Shown here piece by piece: positions 60,597-64,000 of a stretch of DNA of 64,000 bases. The notes beneath the pieces were generated by a model. The model worked only from the letters and a program-made list of their open reading frames with translations, did no database searches and was not told the origin of the DNA. Source of the DNA: JAGVYF01 sp041650315 (GTDB taxonomy: Archaea > Nanobdellota > Nanobdellia > Woesearchaeales > JAGVYF01). Made by a program: the position numbers and the translations under genes. The stretch is from NCBI GenBank assembly GCA_041650315.1, contig JBAZLJ010000001.1, positions 434,001 through 498,000 on the forward strand, written 5' to 3'. Position 1 is the stretch's first letter. Every line of letters begins with the position of its first letter.

Positions 60597-60962
60597 ATGG
60601 CAGAACCTATACAACAAGTGGAATTGATACAATACACCGGAGCGGACGTACTTGACCCTGACCAGAAAAGGCTTTTGGACAAGATATGCACTGATGAATA
60701 TAGTAAAGTCAAGAGAAGCTTGAATAATGTCACTTCATTGTCAGTTCATATCAAGACACATAGTAAATCAGGTTCAAAACCTAAATACGAAGTACATCTC
60801 AAAGTGATTGCACCGACACGTATATTTGCAACAGATAAATCAATAGATTGGGATTTTGCTGCTGCTGTGCATATGGCATTCGATAGCGTGCATAATGAGA
60901 TACAGAAAGCTTTCAAGGAAGTTAAAGCTCCGCATAGGACTTCTCTAAAATACGCGCAATAA
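60597..60962 (+). CDS. HPF/RaiA-like small protein (possible ribosome hibernation factor)
   Basis: 121 residues. A pattern of strand-helix-strand-strand-strand-helix: LDKICTDEYSKVKRSL, SLSVHIKTHSKSGSKPKYEV, HLKVIAPTRIFATDK, then SIDWDFAAAVHMAFDSVHNE. This resembles the S30AE/HPF fold (strand with VHIKTH, HLKV, DWDFxxAVxxAxDxV), which binds the small ribosomal subunit in resting cells. Assignment is by eye and moderate. Leaderless: TATA CTTTATATATC near 60569-60579, ATG 60597. Single gene between SMC and the C39-like peptidase. Confidence 0.5.
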   Translation: MAEPIQQVELIQYTGADVLDPDQKRLLDKICTDEYSKVKRSLNNVTSLSVHIKTHSKSGSKPKYEVHLKVIAPTRIFATDKSIDWDFAAAVHMAFDSVHNEIQKAFKEVKAPHRTSLKYAQ

Positions 60963-61028
60963 GCGCTTTTTCTTTTTGATTAATCTATTTTGATTAGTTT
61001 ATTAAATGTAGGATGCTTCTTTTAAGAT

Positions 61029-61652
61029 ATGTTCATGCGCGATAGGCCTTTAGAAGTGCGATTGGATGTTACTTTCGAGAAACAGATTCCTGAAAAGCCT
61101 TATTGCGGCCCTACTTGTCTAGCGATGATATTCAAGTACTATGGAATAGAGAGCAAGGGCCAGACTGATTTGGCGGCACTTTTTAATTCTGATGTCAAGA
61201 AAGGAACTCCAGTAGATGATTTAGTTGATAAGCTCAAATCGGAATGCATAATTGATATCAAGGATAATGCTAATATCAATGATCTTAAAGATTATCTTCT
61301 GTATGGAATACCGCCTATGGTAGTTCTGTCATGGCAGAATGATGAGACTAAATCATGGTGCTATCATTATGTGCTTGTTATAGGTTATGATGACGTGAAA
61401 GAGTGTGTGATAACACATAATCCTATGGTGAATCAGACTACAAGAGCTAATTTTCCATTGAAATATGTTTATTTTGACAGGTTATGGAAGCAGAAACCTA
61501 AAAGTGATCCTTTCTATGACCGAAAAATGGTTGCCGTGTTCCCAAAATATGTTGTATCTAGAATCGCTAATAATCTTAGCGCTGAAGCGCTTTCTTCACG
61601 TTCGAAAAATGAAGTTTTACGAAATGTTGCGGTGCCTTATCTGACTTCTTAA
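61029..61652 (+). CDS. C39-like cysteine peptidase
   Basis: 207 residues. The catalytic Cys is in YCGPTCLAMIFKYYG; the catalytic His is in CYHYVLVIGYDDV; an Asp/Asn follows in ITHNPMVNQ. This is the peptidase C39_2 pattern, papain-like. No signal peptide or membrane helix is seen, so it may act inside the cell or be exported by another route. The 3' end overlaps the convergent RNase HIII gene by 77 nt. TATA-like TTTATTAAATG about 27 bp before the ATG. Confidence 0.75.
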   Translation: MFMRDRPLEVRLDVTFEKQIPEKPYCGPTCLAMIFKYYGIESKGQTDLAALFNSDVKKGTPVDDLVDKLKSECIIDIKDNANINDLKDYLLYGIPPMVVLSWQNDETKSWCYHYVLVIGYDDVKECVITHNPMVNQTTRANFPLKYVYFDRLWKQKPKSDPFYDRKMVAVFPKYVVSRIANNLSAEALSSRSKNEVLRNVAVPYLTS

Positions 61653-62379
61653 GAGATTCCAGTGCTTCTTTTACATGAGTGCTTCCTTTAGGTATATCTG
61701 TGCCTAATTTCTTCTCAAGCTCTCTCCATTGCTTCAATGCTTCATGTCTCGCGATGATTGATGCCGCAGCGACTTCCACATACTTGGATTCTGCTTTAGT
61801 AGTCATTATATCTCCAATCTTGCATCCCGGATATTTATCTACGACATGAGTGCCTGGTTTCAATTCAGCACCTACCTCTTTATGGAGTTTATTCATCAAT
61901 TCAGTCTGATTGTAATTGTTGTATTCTTCAGGGTAAATGTTTCTGATTACGAATTTTACATATTTTCTGATTTCTTCTGACATCATTGGTATTTTCGCGT
62001 CATCGAGTTTCTTCGAGTCCATTACACCTATCATCTTTAACGTTTCTCTTTCTACATCGTCTGCTTTCACTCCGACTACTACTAATCCGCCGAATGTGTC
62101 ACCTTTCATGGTTTCATCAGAACCTATGTATACGCCTTCCTGCTTGACGAATTCTATCTTCTTCTGTTCCATAAATCCTTTTGATAATAGAAGTTTCCTG
62201 AACTGCTCGACTGAAACATCATTGCCTTGGATCAAGAGTTTGCCGGAATTGAATAGAACTGCCATGACTGAGCCTTTGTATCTAGCTTGCTCGTATTTCG
62301 ATTTGGTCTCTACGATTGCTAAGCCTTCTTCTAGCAGGAATTTGATGTCCGCTTTCTTGACTTCAAGGAATGTTACCAT
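61576..62379 (-). CDS. rnhC: Ribonuclease HIII
   Basis: 267 residues. The N-terminal 85 residues form the TBP-like domain typical of RNase HIII (YKGSVMAVLFNSGKLLIQGN). The catalytic domain opens with IGSDETMKGDTFGGLVVVGV (usual form GSDEVGTGD), followed by MDSKKLDDAKI, HVVDKYP and the AAASIIARHEALKQW helix; the acidic residues needed for RNA/DNA hybrid cleavage are kept. Most archaea use RNase HII; HIII is mainly bacterial. It overlaps the C39-like gene at their 3' ends by 77 nt. Confidence 0.9.
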   Translation of the reverse strand: MVTFLEVKKADIKFLLEEGLAIVETKSKYEQARYKGSVMAVLFNSGKLLIQGNDVSVEQFRKLLLSKGFMEQKKIEFVKQEGVYIGSDETMKGDTFGGLVVVGVKADDVERETLKMIGVMDSKKLDDAKIPMMSEEIRKYVKFVIRNIYPEEYNNYNQTELMNKLHKEVGAELKPGTHVVDKYPGCKIGDIMTTKAESKYVEVAAASIIARHEALKQWRELEKKLGTDIPKGSTHVKEALESLKKSDKAPQHFVKLHFSNVKKALQR

Positions 62380-62441
62380 TATGTATATGTATCAATATTA
62401 TTTTCAGTTTAAATATCTATTTATTTGGAACTCTTCAACAT

Positions 62442-62549
62442 GTCTGCAACGGGTAGATTTTGTTCTTCTATTAGTTATGACAGACACCCGTTGGAAGCGG
62501 GACCTGTCTGTTCTCTTTTTTGATAATAAAATCTACTTTTGTTGCAGAC
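62442..62549 (+). repeat. Hairpin element F (family 1)
   Basis: Between the divergent RNase HIII and RHH-nucleotidyltransferase genes. Stem 1 TGTCTGCAAC 62441-62450 / GTTGCAGACA 62541-62550; stem 2 GTAGATTTT 62453-62461 / AAAATCTAC 62528-62536; 18-nt 5' strand with CTTCTATTAGTTATGA; stem 3 ACAGACA 62480-62486 / TGTCTGT 62505-62511; 18-nt apical region with CCCG/CGGG; 16-nt 3' strand. Gap-free alignment to element A (72 of 108 identical), all three stem differences compensated (T-A to G-C, A-T to G-C, T-A to A-T). Confidence 0.75.
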
Positions 62550-62586
62550 AGATATATTGTGGTCTGAATGCTAGGAACATTTAAAT

Positions 62587-62599
62587 ATACTACTAGTAT
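62587..62599. promoter_or_regulatory. Palindromic operator candidate of the RHH-nucleotidyltransferase gene
   Basis: ATACTACTAGTAT (6-bp arms around C) lies between the TATA-like box ATTTAAATA (62579-62587) and the ATG at 62615. Position and symmetry suit the RHH dimer encoded by the gene itself, giving product-linked autorepression. Confidence 0.45.
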
Positions 62600-62614
62600 T
62601 ACCGTATTGTTAAC

Positions 62615-63364
62615 ATGAAGTGTAAAATCAGCATCACTGTTGACGAACTTATTCTTAGGCAAATCGATGCAATATGCGACAAAAGAAGCATCAACAGATC
62701 ACGTTATATCGAGCTATTGCTCAAGGAAGATTTCGAAGATATGCCTGTGCTGATACTTGCAGGCGGGGCTAGGATAAACGGCATTGATAAGAGTCTTATG
62801 GAGTACAACGGAAAGAAGATAATAGATCACCAAATAAGGTATCTTAAGCATCACGATTTCTTCAATATCAATGTGGCTACTGATTCAAGACTGCTTGAGG
62901 ATTATATCAAACGCAATCATAAGAATGTGCATGTGTTGTATGAAAAAAGTCTGCTCGGTTCTGGCGGAGCTATTCGCCAATGGGGACCCAGGCTAGGTAA
63001 GGAACTTTTAATAGTGCATTGTGATGTCCTTTCAGGCATTGATCTCAAGCAATTGGTGGCATTCCACAAGGAAAATAAGAGCGCAGCATCGCTTGTGCTG
63101 AAAACTATGAATCCTTACAATCAATATGGTGTTGCCCGTCTTGAAGGTAGCAGGATATCGGATTTCATGGAAAAACCTGAAAAATCAAATTCATATCTGT
63201 GTTATACTGGAATAAGCATATTCACTAAATCAGCCATGGAGAAGTTAGCAGAGACTGGACGTTATGAATTCCAGATGAATAATATTTCTCATAAGTATGG
63301 TTATGTGTTTGAAGGATTCTGGAAAACTTTTGAGAAACCTGAAGATTTTGAGAATAAAATGTAG
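62615..63364 (+). CDS. RHH DNA-binding domain fused to a sugar nucleotidyltransferase
   Basis: 249 residues. Residues 1-40 are a CopG-type ribbon-helix-helix: KISITVDELILRQIDAICDK then RSINRSRYIELLLKE. From about 44 on is an NTP-transferase: PVLILAGGARINGIDKSLME (signature with the last Lys kept but GGxGTR changed to GGARING), GKKIIDHQIRYLKHH, GSGGAIRQW, LLIVHCDVLSGID and the EKP motif DFMEKPEK. Such enzymes make NDP-sugars. The DNA-binding fusion and the operator-like palindrome suggest an enzyme that controls its own gene. Short for the family, with no C-terminal beta-helix. Confidence 0.8.
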   Translation: MKCKISITVDELILRQIDAICDKRSINRSRYIELLLKEDFEDMPVLILAGGARINGIDKSLMEYNGKKIIDHQIRYLKHHDFFNINVATDSRLLEDYIKRNHKNVHVLYEKSLLGSGGAIRQWGPRLGKELLIVHCDVLSGIDLKQLVAFHKENKSAASLVLKTMNPYNQYGVARLEGSRISDFMEKPEKSNSYLCYTGISIFTKSAMEKLAETGRYEFQMNNISHKYGYVFEGFWKTFEKPEDFENKM

Positions 63365-63368
63365 TTAT

Positions 63369-64000
63369 CTATTTACTAAGTTCTAATAATACTTTCATTA
63401 TTGCGTCTGGTGATAGCGATAAGCTGTCTATATTTTCATCAACCAAGAATTTAGCGAAATCTGGGAATGTGCTTGGCGCATCTCCGCAGATGCCTATCTT
63501 TCTTTTGTTTGCCTTAGCTTTCTTTATGACTTGTCGTATAAGCGATTTGACTGCTTCATTTCTTTCATCATAGATATGACTGACAAGCTCTGAATCTCTG
63601 TCAAGACCTAATGTAAGCTGGGTAAGATCATTTGAACCTATGCTGAATCCATCAAATATCTTTGAGAATTCGTCTGCGAGTATCACATTTGAAGGAATTT
63701 CGCACATGACATAGACTTGCAATCCATTTTGGCCTCTTTTTAAGCCGTTTTTCGCCATTACTTTGAGCACTTCTTCCCCTTCATGAACAGTTCTGCAGAA
63801 TGGGATCATTACTTTTAGGTTAGTGAGGCCCATTTCATTTCTCACTTTTTTAACTGCTTCACATTCCAATGCGAATGCTGCTTCGAACTTAGGATCGTAA
63901 TATCTTGATGCACCTCTCCAGCCAATCATAGGGTTTTCTTCCTTTGGTTCGTAATCATGACCGCCAATGAGATTTGCATATTCATTAGTTTTGAAATCTG
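63369..64000 (-). CDS. ppsA: Phosphoenolpyruvate synthase, C-terminal part
   Basis: The frame enters from the right edge (DFKTNEYANLIGG, EENPMIGWRGASRY) and ends at 63369, giving about 210 residues of the PEP-utilising barrel domain. Catalytic Cys is in IGICGDAPS, and metal ligands in VYVMCEIPSN and IGSNDLTQLTLG are visible. The full enzyme makes PEP from pyruvate, ATP and water through a phosphohistidine domain that lies outside the window. It ends 4 nt after the stop of the convergent nucleotidyltransferase gene. Confidence 0.93.
   Translation of the reverse strand, partial: DFKTNEYANLIGGHDYEPKEENPMIGWRGASRYYDPKFEAAFALECEAVKKVRNEMGLTNLKVMIPFCRTVHEGEEVLKVMAKNGLKRGQNGLQVYVMCEIPSNVILADEFSKIFDGFSIGSNDLTQLTLGLDRDSELVSHIYDERNEAVKSLIRQVIKKAKANKRKIGICGDAPSTFPDFAKFLVDENIDSLSLSPDAIMKVLLELSK

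Noticed and set aside
10771..62549. Hairpin elements as integron attC sites
   Set aside because: Stem 1 ends AAC/GTT as attC sites do, but the RYYYAAC/GTTRRRY cores and extrahelical bases are not met, no integrase is present, and the elements lie between housekeeping genes in both orientations rather than after cassette genes.
10771..62549. Hairpin elements as CRISPR repeats or box C/D guide RNAs
   Set aside because: There are no short direct repeats with spacers. Element A contains GTGATGA followed by CTGA, but the same positions in F, D and E do not keep both boxes.

Overview
This window is a gene-dense, AT-rich archaeal chromosome segment. Archaeal markers include eL8/L7Ae, eS28, eL24, eL31, eL39, eS19, EF-2 with the diphthamide histidine, a histone, Cbf5, D-aminoacyl-tRNA deacylase, archease, a beta-CASP RNase and PDCD5. 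Most promoters have a TATA-like box about 27 bp before the start codon (leaderless mRNAs), while genes inside operons use GGTGA or AGGAGG ribosome binding sites. Small genes, many proteins of a single N-terminal membrane anchor plus extracellular domain, and bacterial-type MutS/MutL and RNase HIII suggest a DPANN lineage of the Woesearchaeota/Pacearchaeota kind. That placement is inferred from gene content; no rRNA lies in the window.

Layout. 1-3 kb: partial tyrosine phosphatase, small membrane proteins, a CAP-domain surface protein, a Nudix hydrolase. 3-6.7 kb: eL8-eS28-eL24-ndk-EF-2 operon. 6.8-8 kb: RHH protein plus a nucleotidyltransferase/HEPN pair behind a perfect palindromic operator. 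8-15 kb: uS15-RecJ pair, a VIT-like carrier, a truncated Hel308-type helicase, membrane and surface proteins. 15-24 kb: one 2,942-residue LamG-repeat surface protein. 24-31.4 kb: HAD phosphatase, two tRNA-Pro genes with T-loop introns, ZIP transporter, DtdA and beta-CASP RNase sharing one symmetric promoter, then the eS19-PDCD5-eL39-eL31-Cbf5 operon. 31.6-43 kb: PIN-like protein, membrane HTH regulator, DUF333 lipoprotein, beta-propeller protein, Lon-like protease, MutL and MutS. 43-50 kb: HEPN-like protein, histone, small surface proteins, archease, MFS transporter. 50.7-57 kb: a co-directional run of a PQQ-type propeller, a Cys-rich membrane protein, a KaiC-like ATPase and three membrane DUF835 proteins, possibly a signalling module. 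57-64 kb: SMC, an HPF-like protein, C39-like peptidase, RNase HIII, an RHH-sugar nucleotidyltransferase fusion and a partial PEP synthase.

The most unusual content is between genes. Six complete elements and one partial element of 105-155 bp, each a multi-stem imperfect hairpin, are scattered through intergenic spaces. Two pairs (10771/62442 and 48426/50485) align nearly or wholly without gaps, and every stem substitution I found is compensated on the other strand. Two elements are flanked by exact direct repeats (13 bp and 9 bp) that look like target-site duplications. They look like small mobile hairpin elements under selection for pairing. The two adjacent tRNA-Pro genes, each with a canonical bulge-helix-bulge intron between T-loop nucleotides 59 and 60, are the second most notable feature.
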